From a bacterium (lineage in GTDB: Bacteria; Actinomycetota; Acidimicrobiia; Spongiisociales; ZC4RG35): a DNA stretch of 61,600 nucleotides. This document shows positions 52,939 to 61,600 of this stretch, piece by piece (position 1 is the first letter of the stretch; the number at the start of each line of letters is the position of its first letter). The DNA is taken from the NCBI GenBank assembly GCA_028824015.1, contig JAPPFC010000005.1:1-61600 (forward strand), read 5' to 3'. The position numbers were made by a program, and so were the translations under genes. The notes below the pieces were generated by a model, which worked only from the letters and a program-made list of their open reading frames with translations, ran no database searches and was not told the DNA's origin.

Positions 52939-53054
52939 ACAGGGACCGGGAGAGGGATCTGCACCAACCACCTGATTCCGTGGCTCTGGGGACCACCCGT
53001 ACCCGGTCCACCCCCCGATGCACTCCGCGCCTGGTCAACGCTAGCCTGCCCCTG

Positions 53055-54662
53055 ATGGCATCGCTTTCCGCCCAGGTGGAGCGTAACCGAACCGCAGCAA
53101 TATACACGCTGGTCGCCGTGGTGGGCATCTCGGTGCTGCCCCTTGTCATGGTGATGGTGAGCGCTCCGGAGAGTCCGCTGCTGTTCGGCGCTTTCCTGTC
53201 GGTCGGCACATCCGCGGGGTCTCTGGCGTTTCTGGCGGGCAGGTATCGCGCGCATCTGCGGGATCGGGACATCCTGGCCCTCATCAGGAAGAACCTGGCG
53301 AGTTGGCCGATTCTCTTCGTCCTGGTGGGCACGTTCGAGTTCACCTTCTTCGCCTGGAGCACCAGGTTCGTCGACCCCTCCGTGGCCACCATCCTGTGGG
53401 GAAGCTGGCCGATCATATTCGTGTTCCTTCTCCGCCGGATCTTCAGCGGCCGCCGGGCGCGGCCCACCCGCTACAAGAGGATCACCCCGTCGCTGGTCCT
53501 GCTCATGGTGCTCAGCCTGGTCGGTTTGGCCTTCGTGGTCCTGGCACAGGCAAGCAAGCAGACCGGATTCGACTGGACATCGGACTCCTCATGGGTCGGG
53601 TTCCTCTTCGCCGTGTTCAGCGGGGTGCTGATCACCCTCAACATCTTCTCCTTCTCCTGGGCGGCGGACCTGGCCGCCAAGTCCGGAACGCTGAACGTTG
53701 CCGGACCGCCGCGGAACATGGAGTTGTTCTTCATGACGGTGGTGGTGTGCATCTCCAACGCCTTCACCGCGCCGATCAAGGCGGGGTTCAGCCTGGCGGC
53801 GTCCGAGCCGATCCGGATGGACGTGATACTGGGAGCCCTGATCATGGGCGGCACGCTGAGGGTGGGCAGTTCCCTGCTTTGGCGTCACGCCAACCAGATC
53901 ACCCATGCGCTCGGGATCAACGCCATCGGGTACGGGGAACCGCTGTTCGGCGTGCTGTGGCTGGCCCTGTTCTGGGAGGTCGACATCTCCCGGGTCGACT
54001 ACCTGGTGCTCGGGACCTGCGCCATCATCGCCTCCAACATCCTGATCAACTCCGAGGTCGAGATAAGCCGGGGATTCAAGTCGGCGATCCTGGCGATGTG
54101 GGCGACCGGCGCCATCGTCTATCTCAGAGACGACGGCCCGCTGTGGGCAAGCGGACGGTTCTTCGGCGTCCTGGCTCTGCTGGCCGGGGCGTTCGCCCTG
54201 CTCCAGGCTCTCCGTGCCACCACCGCCTCTCCTTCCACTGGGGGGAGACACGCCCTGGATCGGCCACCATCGTCGGAGACGGGACCGAGTGGCCCCAAGA
54301 GCCCACTGATCGGAGGCGGCCTCAACCTTGCCCGGACGTTCACCATGGGCCTGTACGGTTCGGTGGCGATCGGGTTGACGATCATCGTCCGACCTGCGGT
54401 GACGGGGTGGGTGGGGCTGGCTGTCGAGATGTTCGCCGTCTCCTTCTGCACCGCCATCGCCGCCTCCGCCTTTCACACCTCCCGTTGGCCCGGGGTGGTT
54501 GGCAGGCCTCCCACACAGGCCGTGGGGACGGAACTTTCGGCAGGGGGGTACGCCGGTTGGGACCAGCGAGAACGCCGGATTGCGAACTGGACCAACGCCG
54601 CGGTGGCGACCGGGACCTATCTCTCCTTCCTGTATCTGCTGTGGGACAAATGGCTCAATTGA
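53055..54662 (+). CDS. DMT-superfamily-like membrane transporter
   Basis: This protein of about 535 aa has ten hydrophobic segments arranged in two halves, like EamA/drug-metabolite transporters: FEFTFFAWSTRFVDPSVATILWGSWPIIFVFLL in the first, and ALGINAIGYGEPLFGVLWLALFW in the second. Instead of ending near 300 residues it continues with about four further membrane spans separated by a Ser/Pro/Gly-rich loop (residues about 395-425), so it is longer than usual. The ATG at 53055 is chosen because the preceding 25 codons (from 52980) are Arg/Thr-rich and lack a ribosome-binding site. The substrate is unknown. Confidence 0.7.
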   Translation: MASLSAQVERNRTAAIYTLVAVVGISVLPLVMVMVSAPESPLLFGAFLSVGTSAGSLAFLAGRYRAHLRDRDILALIRKNLASWPILFVLVGTFEFTFFAWSTRFVDPSVATILWGSWPIIFVFLLRRIFSGRRARPTRYKRITPSLVLLMVLSLVGLAFVVLAQASKQTGFDWTSDSSWVGFLFAVFSGVLITLNIFSFSWAADLAAKSGTLNVAGPPRNMELFFMTVVVCISNAFTAPIKAGFSLAASEPIRMDVILGALIMGGTLRVGSSLLWRHANQITHALGINAIGYGEPLFGVLWLALFWEVDISRVDYLVLGTCAIIASNILINSEVEISRGFKSAILAMWATGAIVYLRDDGPLWASGRFFGVLALLAGAFALLQALRATTASPSTGGRHALDRPPSSETGPSGPKSPLIGGGLNLARTFTMGLYGSVAIGLTIIVRPAVTGWVGLAVEMFAVSFCTAIAASAFHTSRWPGVVGRPPTQAVGTELSAGGYAGWDQRERRIANWTNAAVATGTYLSFLYLLWDKWLN

Positions 54663-54744
54663 GCCCTTAATGGTCTGACCTGATCGAGGTTCCATCCTTG
54701 ACCATTACTTATCATTGCCGGAAGTCGACAAAGGGGAAGACAGA

Positions 54745-55710
54745 GTGACCGTGGACTATGAAGATCGACTCGATGAACAGAGCAAAGCTGTCTTGGAGGC
54801 CATCCCCGAGGAGGCGCTGGACCTCTCCGACATCCCGCGGCTTCGCAACACCCTTGACGTCCTGGTAGACGCCATGTTCGCCGACGCACCGGAGGTGCCG
54901 GGAGTGGATGTGAAGAACCACTGGGCGCCGGGCCCGCCGGGAGAGCCCGACGTGATGGTGCGGGTCTACACGCCGTCGGATCTCGACGGGCCGGTCCCCG
55001 GTTTCTACTGGATCCACGGAGGGGGAATGGTGATCGGGTACGCCTCCATGGAGGACCCTGCCTCCAAGGCCACGGCGGTCGAGATGGGCTGCGTGGTGGC
55101 GCCGGTGGAGTACCGGCTGGCGCCTGAGCATCCGCATCCGGCGCCGATCGAGGACTGCTACGCCGGGCTGAAGTGGTTCGTCGACAACTCCGAGAGCCTG
55201 GGAGTGGATCGAGAACGGGTTGTCATCGGCGGCGGCTCCGCGGGTGGCGGATTGGCGGCCGCGCTGGCTCTCCTGGTGAGAGACCGGGGAGAGATCGACA
55301 TTATCTCCCAGCAACTCATCTACCCAATGCTGGACCACCGGAGCATCACTCCCTCCAGCCATTACGTCCAGCATCCCAAGGTATGGAACCGCAAATGCAA
55401 CATCGCCGGTTGGACCGCTTTGCTGGGAGAATCCAAGGACACCGACGACGTTTCCCCCTACGCCTCCCCGGCCCTCGCCGAGGACCTGTCGGGCCTGCCG
55501 CCGGCCTTCGTCATCGTGGGGGAATTGGACCTGTTCGTGGACGAGGACGTCGATTACGCCATGCGCCTCATACAGGCGGGCGTCTCAACCGAGTTGCATG
55601 TCTTTCCCGGGGCTTTCCACGGAAGCGAACTGATGTTGCCGACGGCCGAGACCAGCCGTCGCTGGAAAGCGGTGCAGGCAGATGCGTTGCGTCGAGCTCT
55701 TTACGGATAG
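54745..55710 (+). CDS. HSL-family alpha/beta-hydrolase (esterase) 1
   Basis: This protein of about 321 aa is an esterase of the hormone-sensitive-lipase group. The oxyanion-hole motif HGGG is at 91-94, the nucleophile Ser165 in GGGSAGGGL, Asp262 in VGELDLFVDE and His292 in FPGAFHGSE complete the triad. The GTG start at 54745 is preferred because AAGGGGA lies 7 nt upstream; a TTG at 54715 is possible. A close paralogue follows 164 bp downstream. The substrate is a short-chain ester or lactone, unknown in detail. Confidence 0.88.
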   Translation: MTVDYEDRLDEQSKAVLEAIPEEALDLSDIPRLRNTLDVLVDAMFADAPEVPGVDVKNHWAPGPPGEPDVMVRVYTPSDLDGPVPGFYWIHGGGMVIGYASMEDPASKATAVEMGCVVAPVEYRLAPEHPHPAPIEDCYAGLKWFVDNSESLGVDRERVVIGGGSAGGGLAAALALLVRDRGEIDIISQQLIYPMLDHRSITPSSHYVQHPKVWNRKCNIAGWTALLGESKDTDDVSPYASPALAEDLSGLPPAFVIVGELDLFVDEDVDYAMRLIQAGVSTELHVFPGAFHGSELMLPTAETSRRWKAVQADALRRALYG

Positions 55711-55874
55711 CATTTCGGGAGATTCAAGCAGGTTCCCGGGTGCGCCGCGATTTGTGCGAACTCCCTGCTCAGGGGAAGAGTGGCTGAAGGACCTCCCCTC
55801 ATGAATCCCCCCGGCGGACCGGGAATGTTACCATCGACTGGGACCACCGCCTTGACGACCGGAGCAGAGCGGTT

Positions 55875-56792
55875 TTGGAGATGATCCCGCCGGCATTGCG
55901 AGACATGTCCGACATCCCGGCCGCTCGTCGGGCCATGGAAGAGTTGACCGCGGCCACACTCGCAGTCAATCCCGACATTCCGGGAGTGGACGCCGAGGAC
56001 CACTGGGTGCGGGGCGCTCCGGGTGATCCGGACGTGATGGTGCGGGTCTACACGCCGTCAGGCGTCGGCAGGCCGTCTCCCGGCTTCTACTGGATTCACG
56101 GCGGGGCGATGGTGGTGGGAAGCGTCGCCATGGACGACCTCCGATGCAAGGAACTGGCCGCCGAGATGGGCTGCGTGGTCGCCTCGGTGGAGTACCGCCT
56201 CGCTCCCGAGCACCCGTATCCGGCGCCGGTAGCGGACTGCTACGCGGGGTTGAAGTGGTTCTTCTCCCAGGCGGAACACCTGGGAGTGGACCGGTCCAGG
56301 ATCGTCCTCAGCGGCACCTCGGCGGGCGGTGGGCTGGCCGCCGCGCTGGCCCTTCTGGCAAGAGACCGAGGCGAGATGGACATTGCCTTCCAGCAACTCA
56401 TCTACCCGATGCTGGACGACCGCAACATCACCCCTTCCAGCCACTCCATCCAGCACCCCAAGATGTGGAACCGTCAGTCCAACATCGCCGCGTGGAGCGC
56501 CTTCCTGGGAAAACCGGCCGGATCAGACGACGTCTCTCCCTACGCCTCTCCGGCCAGACACGAGGACCTGTCGGGCCTGCCTCCGGCGTTCATCATCGTG
56601 GGCGAGTTGGACCTCTTCGTGGACGAGGACATCGAATACGCCCAACGTCTGACCCGGGCCGGGGTGCCGACCGAACTGCACGTGTTCCCCGGCGCCTTCC
56701 ACCTGAGCGACCGTTACCTGCCGATGGCCGAAACCAGCCGACGCTGGGCCGCCGTCACCCGGGCGGCACTGCGCCAGGCCCTCCACGGGTAG
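55875..56792 (+). CDS. HSL-family alpha/beta-hydrolase (esterase) 2
   Basis: This esterase is a clear paralogue of the preceding gene, with HGGA at 75-78, nucleophile Ser149 in SGTSAGGGL, VGELDLFVDEDIEYA and FPGAFHLSD. The homology extends about 17 codons upstream of the first usable start (TTG 55875), into VTIDWDHRLDDRSRAVLEM, yet no ATG, GTG or TTG occurs in that stretch. The codon matching the start GTG of the first esterase is GTT at 55827. Either the start codon has been lost and a downstream TTG or ATG is used, or a rare start is employed. The catalytic domain is intact. The pair looks like a tandem duplication with later divergence. Confidence 0.82.
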   Translation: MEMIPPALRDMSDIPAARRAMEELTAATLAVNPDIPGVDAEDHWVRGAPGDPDVMVRVYTPSGVGRPSPGFYWIHGGAMVVGSVAMDDLRCKELAAEMGCVVASVEYRLAPEHPYPAPVADCYAGLKWFFSQAEHLGVDRSRIVLSGTSAGGGLAAALALLARDRGEMDIAFQQLIYPMLDDRNITPSSHSIQHPKMWNRQSNIAAWSAFLGKPAGSDDVSPYASPARHEDLSGLPPAFIIVGELDLFVDEDIEYAQRLTRAGVPTELHVFPGAFHLSDRYLPMAETSRRWAAVTRAALRQALHG

Positions 56793-56829
56793 CCAACCGG
56801 TACCCGGGGTCTACCGCCGGGAGATTCGG

Positions 56830-57201
56830 CTACCCACCGGCCTGAATGAGAACACGCCCGCCGTCCTCCACTTCGATGAACAGGCTGTGCCGATCCAGCA
56901 ACTGCATGCCTACGAGAGGGACCGAGTCGGACATGTGGGCATCGACACGACGGGGGCGGCCGTCCCAAAGAACAAATGTCCGGTAGACATCGAACATCGC
57001 CGTGCTGCCATCGGCCAGAGTCACTGAGCCATCCGCCAGGCGTAGAAGCTCCAGGGTGGCTACCGATTCCGACGGCAGGGTCAGGAACCCGTTGAAGCCG
57101 GTGTCCACGACGGCCTCGATCTCCGCGCTCTGCCCTGAGGGGCCTAGGACAGTTAGGGTTATGACCGGTTCGTAGGCGGCGTTCACTACGCCCTGTATCA
57201 C
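56830..57201 (-). CDS. Clan AA (retropepsin-like) aspartic protease
   Basis: This 123-aa single-domain protein has the retropepsin motif AVVDTGFNGFLTLP (catalytic Asp in D-T-G), followed by a flap-like VTLADGSTAMFDVYR and VPLVGMQLLDRHSLFIEV near the end. It would act as a homodimer, each monomer giving one Asp. Its GTG start overlaps the stop of the upstream small gene by two bases, so they are co-translated. Such protease/small-gene pairs are frequent in bacterial genomes, and their role is largely unknown. Confidence 0.8.
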   Translation of the reverse strand: MIQGVVNAAYEPVITLTVLGPSGQSAEIEAVVDTGFNGFLTLPSESVATLELLRLADGSVTLADGSTAMFDVYRTFVLWDGRPRRVDAHMSDSVPLVGMQLLDRHSLFIEVEDGGRVLIQAGG

Positions 57202-57515
57202 TCCGCCCTCGGTAGAGACCCGCCCGCAAAGCTGTACACAGTCCGGAACCCGACCCGCTCGCACAAGACGTTGACAGCGTCCGGGCTCTGCTCCCACAGA
57301 CGCTCTACCGCCCCCGACACATCGCGGCCGAGAGCCCAAATGCCGGTCTCCACATCGATGGCGACCACCTCTCTAAAGTGGTCCGCCTCCACCTGCGGGC
57401 GGATGTCCCGCTGGTAGATCTCCCTGCCCAGGCGGGCAGTCTCCTCCTTCGACATGGTAGGCAGCCTGCGGTCCACAACATCCTGTCCCGGCGATGCCAT
57501 CTCCATATCCCTCAT
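57198..57515 (-). CDS. Small partner protein of the aspartic protease
   Basis: This 105-aa soluble protein contains MSKEETARLGREIYQRDIRPQ and HFREVVAIDVETGIWALGRDVSGAVERL. The N-terminal part looks helical, with a beta-alpha core after it. I do not recognise a named family, but comparable proteins precede retropepsin-like genes elsewhere, so it may be an antitoxin-like or substrate partner. The ATG at 57515 is preceded by AAGGAGG at good spacing, better than the ATG at 57548. It overlaps the protease gene by the end of its stop codon. Confidence 0.65.
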   Translation of the reverse strand: MRDMEMASPGQDVVDRRLPTMSKEETARLGREIYQRDIRPQVEADHFREVVAIDVETGIWALGRDVSGAVERLWEQSPDAVNVLCERVGFRTVYSFAGGSLPRAE

Positions 57516-57631
57516 CGTCCATCCCTCCTTCCAAGGCGTCTTCGACATTATTCATAGTACCTTGGGGCCGGACTGTGAGACCGGCGGAAGGCGCCGGACA
57601 ACCTCGAGCGGCGTTCGGTTACCTTCTCCGG

Positions 57632-59113
57632 TCAGGGGACCAGCGCCGCGGCGGCGTCGCCGAAGAAGGTGGCCAGTCCCGGGAACACTCCCACCACCAG
57701 CACAACTACCAGCGCCAGGCCCATGGCCAGGGAGAGAGGCCCGGTGGGGCCGGTCTCGGTTTCCTCGGGGATCTCGTCGGGCGCCGGGTCGAACCAGGCG
57801 CTCTTCACCACCCGGGCGTAGTAATAGAAGGCCACCACCGCGTTGACCGCCGCGATCACCGCCAGCCACACTCCCGCCGGGCCGGTGGAGATGAGCACCG
57901 CCCGGAACATCACGAACTTGGCGAACCACCCGGCCAGGGGAGGCAGTCCGGCCAGCGACAGGAAAAACACCGCCAGCATCACCCCCAAGCGGGGCGAGTA
58001 GGAGCCCAGACCGCGCCAGTCGGGGATCTCGTAGCTTCCTATGCGCCGCCCTCCGGCGATCACCACCGCGAAGGCGCCCAGGTTCATCACCGCGTAGATG
58101 ACCAGGTAGATGACGGTGGCGCCCAGGCCTTCCGACAGGCCGTCGGTGGCAATGGCGCCTCCGGCGAAGGGAACCAGCATGAACCCGGCTTGGGCCACAG
58201 ACGAGTAGGCCAGCAGGCGGATCAGATGGGACTGGCGCAGAGCCGACAGGTTGGCCACGGTCATGGAGACCGCCGCCATCAGCCACAACGCCGGGCCCCA
58301 GAAGTCGGTCACCGCCGGGAGAGCCAGGTAGATCACCGCCAGCATGGCCACGAACCCGGCCAGCTTGGAGGAGACCGAGAGATAGGCGGTCACCGGCGGA
58401 GGAGACCCCTGGTAAGTATCCGGCGCCCAGAAGTGGAAGGGGACCGCCGAGACCTTGAAGCCGAACCCCACCAGGATGAGGAGCACCGCCAGGCCCAGCA
58501 CCGGCTCGGAGGCCATCCCTTCCGCCGAGATCGCCTCCCGGATGCCGTCGAAGGACAGTTCCCCGGTGAGACCGAAGAGGAGCGACATCCCGTACAGCAT
58601 CAGGCCGGTGGACAGCACCCCGATTATGAAGAACTTGAGCGAGGCCTCGTTGGAGCGGAGGTCGCCCTTGCGCCACCCGGCCAGGAGGAACAGCGGGCCG
58701 GTGGTCAACTCCAGGGCGACGAACAGCACCACCAGGTCCCGCGCCGAGGTGAGAACCATCGAACCCAACAGCGAAGACAGAAGGAGCAGGTAGTACTCGC
58801 CCTGGTAGTAGCGGTCGGACTCGATGTAGGAGACCGAGATGAGGAGCACCAGGTAGCCCGCCACCAGGAACACACCCTTCAGCACCAGCGCGAACTCGTC
58901 CACGACATAGGAACCGTCGAACATCGAGTAGTTGTCGCCGGAGACCGCCATGAGGATCACCGGCACCATGGCCAGGGTGGTCCCCACCACGGCCAGCGCC
59001 GCCACCCAGTACTTGCGCTCCCGGGGCAGGAACAGATCGACTGCCAGCACCACCAAGAGTGCTGCGGCCACCACCACCTCGGGCGCGATGGCCAGCCAGT
59101 CGATCCGCGGCAC
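57632..59113 (-). CDS. nuoN: NADH-quinone oxidoreductase subunit N
   Basis: This 493-aa membrane protein has about 14 hydrophobic helices and the proton-translocating core of the Nuo antiporter-like subunits: AALLVVLAVDLFLPRERKY, FVALELTTGPLFLLAGWRKGDLRSNEASLKFFIIG, FGFKVSAVPFHFWAPDTYQGSPPPVTAYLSVSSKLAG and SVAQAGFMLVPFAGG. The Lys residues in the KFF and SKL segments and the Glu in VALEL are the conserved charged sites. It lies last in the nuoL-nuoM-nuoN order, 3 nt after nuoM. Large antisense frames opposite this gene are GC-rich shadows. Confidence 0.95.
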   Translation of the reverse strand: MPRIDWLAIAPEVVVAAALLVVLAVDLFLPRERKYWVAALAVVGTTLAMVPVILMAVSGDNYSMFDGSYVVDEFALVLKGVFLVAGYLVLLISVSYIESDRYYQGEYYLLLLSSLLGSMVLTSARDLVVLFVALELTTGPLFLLAGWRKGDLRSNEASLKFFIIGVLSTGLMLYGMSLLFGLTGELSFDGIREAISAEGMASEPVLGLAVLLILVGFGFKVSAVPFHFWAPDTYQGSPPPVTAYLSVSSKLAGFVAMLAVIYLALPAVTDFWGPALWLMAAVSMTVANLSALRQSHLIRLLAYSSVAQAGFMLVPFAGGAIATDGLSEGLGATVIYLVIYAVMNLGAFAVVIAGGRRIGSYEIPDWRGLGSYSPRLGVMLAVFFLSLAGLPPLAGWFAKFVMFRAVLISTGPAGVWLAVIAAVNAVVAFYYYARVVKSAWFDPAPDEIPEETETGPTGPLSLAMGLALVVVLVVGVFPGLATFFGDAAAALVP

Positions 59114-59116
59114 TGC

Positions 59117-60700
59117 CTAGCCTCCGACGGCCCGGAACGCCGTCTCCACCAGGCCCACCACCGCGTCGGTGGTCGCTCCCAAGACCAGCCTGGGATAGAC
59201 GCCCACCGCCACGATCAGCACTATCAGCGGCGCCCAGGCGGCCATCTCGTAGCGGTCGACGTCGTGGAATTCCTTCCCCGCCCACTCCGACGACGGCTCG
59301 CCCAGGTTGACTTTCTGGAGCATCCAGAGCATGTAGCCGGCGGTGAGGACCGTTCCGATGGCGCCGATCACCATGGCGGTGCGGAAAAAGGAGGTGGAGA
59401 GGCCCGGCAGGGGCTGGTAGGAACCCAGGAGCGCCATGAACTCGCCCCAGAACCCGGCCAGGCCGGGCAGGCCCAGGCTGGCCATGGCGGTGAACCCGAG
59501 GATCCCGCCCATGACGGGCATCAGCTTGAGGTTGCCGCCCAAGCGCGACATCTCCCGGGTGTGGTAGCGGTGGTGGATCGACCCGGCCAGAAAGAACAGG
59601 AGACCGGTGATCAGGCCGTGGGCCACCATCCCGATGATGGCGGCGTTGATACCAACCTCGGTGAGGGTGGCGATGCCCAGCATCACGAACCCCATGTGGC
59701 CCACAGACGAGAAGGCGATCAACCGTTTGACGTCGGTCTGGGCCAGACAGGCCAGGGAACCGTAGATGATCCCGATCACCGCCAGCACCGCGATGGCCGG
59801 CGCCCAGTCGCGGGCGGTCTCGGGGAGGATGGGGATGGCGATCCGGATGAAGGCGTAGGAGCCGAGCTTTAGAAGGATGGCGGCCAGCAGCACCGACCCG
59901 ACGGTGGGCGCGGCGGTGTGGGCATCGGGGAGCCAGGTGTGGAAGGGCCACATCGGAACCTTCACCGCGAAGCCGAGGAACATCGCCCCGAACACCAGCC
60001 AGGCGAAGGTGCCCTGGAAGAGGTGCCCGCGGGCGATCAACTCGGGGATGTCGAAGGTGGACTGCTGGCCTCCCGACCCCGACTTGAAATAGAGGGCCAG
60101 GAAGCCCAGCAGCATGAAGGCCGACCCGAACAGGGTGAAGATGAAGAACTTGATCGCCGCGTACAGGCGGGTCTCCACTTCTTTGCGGAACCCGGGGATC
60201 TTCCGCATGGTGCGGTCTCCCCAGATGCCGATCATGAAGTACATGGGAAGGAGCACCAACTCGAAGAAGATGAAGAACAGCACCAGGTCGAGGGCCACGA
60301 AGGTCCCGTTCATCCCGGTGGCGAGGATCATCATCAGGACCAGGAAGGCCCGGGGGTTGCGGGGCTCGTCCCAGTGGTGCCAGGAGTAGATCACGCACAG
60401 GACCACCACCAGGGCCGAGAGCACCAGGAGCGGCAGGCTGATCCCGTCTATGCCGATGTGGTAGTTGGCGCCGATCGCGCTGATCCAGGGAAGGTCCACC
60501 TCGAACTGGAAACCACCGGCCGCACCGAAGTCGAAGCGGGCGGCCACCACCACGGCAAGGACCAGGGTCACCACGCTCACCAGGAGCGTCCACTGCTTCA
60601 CCGTTTCTTCCCGCTCCTTGGGGATGGCCAGGGCCACCAGCGCTCCCACCAGTGGGAGAAAGACGATCAGGGTCAGAGCCCAGCTATCCAACAAATCCAT
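59117..60700 (-). CDS. nuoM: NADH-quinone oxidoreductase subunit M
   Basis: This 527-aa antiporter-like subunit of complex I has about 14 transmembrane helices. Recognisable blocks are IGIDGISLPLLVLSALVV, FFIFFELVLLPMYFMIGIWG (conserved Glu), FAVKVPMWPFHTWLPDAHTAAPTVGSVLLAAILLKLGSYAF (conserved Lys and His) and FSSVGHMGFVMLGI. It is 16 nt from nuoL coding sequence in the same operon and 3 nt from nuoN. Its role is proton translocation in the respiratory chain. Confidence 0.96.
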   Translation of the reverse strand: MDLLDSWALTLIVFLPLVGALVALAIPKEREETVKQWTLLVSVVTLVLAVVVAARFDFGAAGGFQFEVDLPWISAIGANYHIGIDGISLPLLVLSALVVVLCVIYSWHHWDEPRNPRAFLVLMMILATGMNGTFVALDLVLFFIFFELVLLPMYFMIGIWGDRTMRKIPGFRKEVETRLYAAIKFFIFTLFGSAFMLLGFLALYFKSGSGGQQSTFDIPELIARGHLFQGTFAWLVFGAMFLGFAVKVPMWPFHTWLPDAHTAAPTVGSVLLAAILLKLGSYAFIRIAIPILPETARDWAPAIAVLAVIGIIYGSLACLAQTDVKRLIAFSSVGHMGFVMLGIATLTEVGINAAIIGMVAHGLITGLLFFLAGSIHHRYHTREMSRLGGNLKLMPVMGGILGFTAMASLGLPGLAGFWGEFMALLGSYQPLPGLSTSFFRTAMVIGAIGTVLTAGYMLWMLQKVNLGEPSSEWAGKEFHDVDRYEMAAWAPLIVLIVAVGVYPRLVLGATTDAVVGLVETAFRAVGG

Positions 60701-60723
60701 TTATCAGTCTCCCATTCGGTATC

Positions 60724-61600
60724 TCATAGGACGAAAAGGACCACGACCGCCAGCAGCAGCAGACCCGCCACCAGCAGGCCAGCATACTGCTGAACCCGGC
60801 CGCTCTGAATCCGGCGGATCAGGCCCCCCATTCCCGAGGTGCCCCACGACAGGCCGTGCACCACCCCGTCGATGCCGTGCTGGTCGACCCCGCCGTACAG
60901 CAGGTCGGCCAGGCGCTGACACAGCGCTCCGACTCCGTTCACCACCCCGTCGATCACGTAGTCGTTCACCCAGTTCACCGCCCGGGCCGCCGGTTGGCGG
61001 ATCACCCACACCAACCCCAGGGCGGCGTGGTCGAGGTAGTACTTCTGGCGCAGGAGCGGGTACAGCACCGGGATCTCCACCCGGTCCCGGTCGGGACGGT
61101 GGGCGGCGGACGGCCCGAAGGCGATCCACCCCAGCCACAGACCGGCCACGGCTGCGGCCAGACCCGCCGCGGCGAGGCCCAGGTCGATGGCCTCGGCGTG
61201 GTGATCGCCCATCGGCACGCTCCGCACCGAGAGCCAGTCGGTGAAGCTCCCGATCCACGGCAGCTTCAACCCTGGGATGTTCACCACCCCGACCAGGACG
61301 GCGGGGACCGCCAAGGCCCAGAGGGGGCGGGTCATGATCGGGGGCGACTCGTGAGGTTCGCCATGCCCCCGGTACTCACCGAAGAAGGTGAGCGCCACCG
61401 CCCTCGCCATGTAGAAGGCGGTCACGAAGGCGCCCGCCACCGCGATCCACATCACCAGGGTGTATCCCTCGTAACCGAGGGTGGCCAGGATCTCGTCCTT
61501 GGACCAGAAGCCCGACAGGGGGAAAACCCCGGCCAGCGCCAGGGAGCCGATCACGAAGGTGCGGTAGGTGTCGGGCATGTGGCGGCGCAAACCCCCCATG
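60724..61600 (-). CDS. nuoL: NADH-quinone oxidoreductase subunit L, C-terminal part
   Basis: The open frame continues beyond the right edge. The 291 residues visible are the C-terminal part of NuoL: GSLALAGVFPLSGFWSKDEIL, then AFVTAFYMARAVALTFFGEYRG, then the long amphipathic lateral-helix region and a last membrane helix. The conserved SKD motif (Lys) belongs to the proton channel. The operon order L-M-N is the usual one. Confidence 0.95.
   Translation of the reverse strand, partial: MGGLRRHMPDTYRTFVIGSLALAGVFPLSGFWSKDEILATLGYEGYTLVMWIAVAGAFVTAFYMARAVALTFFGEYRGHGEPHESPPIMTRPLWALAVPAVLVGVVNIPGLKLPWIGSFTDWLSVRSVPMGDHHAEAIDLGLAAAGLAAAVAGLWLGWIAFGPSAAHRPDRDRVEIPVLYPLLRQKYYLDHAALGLVWVIRQPAARAVNWVNDYVIDGVVNGVGALCQRLADLLYGGVDQHGIDGVVHGLSWGTSGMGGLIRRIQSGRVQQYAGLLVAGLLLLAVVVLFVL

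Noticed and set aside
57494-60593. Antisense and alternative frames of 792 and 1013 aa opposite nuoM and nuoN
   Set aside because: They are GC-codon shadows of the nuo genes, rich in Arg, Gly, His and Pro.
1-61600. CRISPR arrays, retron-type RNAs and riboswitches
   Set aside because: No regularly spaced repeats, reverse transcriptase gene or recognisable riboswitch consensus was seen.

Overview
The window is a stretch of a high-GC actinobacterial chromosome. Gene style and the core genes at the right end fit a member of the Acidimicrobiia or a relative; that placement is inference, because no rRNA or other firm marker is present. It divides into two parts that meet at a tRNA-Lys gene (39912-39984, minus strand).

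Left part (1-39.9 kb) is an accessory island packed with predicted antiphage genes and transposon debris. From the left edge: an IS21-like terminus inserted in a nuclease-like gene fragment (1-413); an RDD membrane protein; a UvrD-type helicase; and a three-gene module on the minus strand (SNF2/DUF3883 helicase, DUF1156 adenine methyltransferase, DUF499 ATPase; 13227-4290). A truncated transposase remnant (13592-14455) follows. The middle holds an unrecognised 228-aa protein, a two-gene CBASS cassette (S-4TM effector and CD-NTase), an Abi_C protein, a ClpP-like serine protease and a 1286-aa protein with a nuclease-like N terminus. A second, diverged copy of the same three-gene module follows on the same strand (32978-23902). 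Its DUF499 protein carries an inserted array of cysteine knuckles that the first copy lacks. Then come a frameshifted metallophosphoesterase, a complete IS481 element (34331-35380) with a 6-bp target duplication, a 1.5-kb gene-poor stretch, and a transposon with a tyrosine-recombinase-like gene overlapping a DDE transposase. The end of that transposon lies about 12 bp from the 3' end of the tRNA-Lys gene.

Right part (40-61.6 kb) looks like ordinary chromosome: isochorismatase-family hydrolase, DUF3574 lipoprotein, small K+ channel, a nitroreductase/cyclase/phosphotriesterase operon on the minus strand, an FbpABC-type iron(III) ABC transporter, a VapBC pair, a PLP decarboxylase/racemase/VOC operon, a DMT-type transporter, two tandem HSL-family esterases, a small gene plus retropepsin-like protease pair, and the nuoL-nuoM-nuoN end of the complex I operon, which runs off the right edge.

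The strongest candidate for an under-described system is the duplicated three-gene module. Each copy combines a methyltransferase (self-marking), a SNF2 motor fused to a predicted PD-(D/E)xK-like DUF3883 domain (possible nuclease) and a large DUF499 ATPase. This is the logic of a restriction-modification or BREX/DISARM-like defence, but no PglZ, DrmA, DrmB or other hallmark gene is present. The ClpP-like/1286-aa pair between the copies is a second candidate. All defence roles are inferred from families and context.
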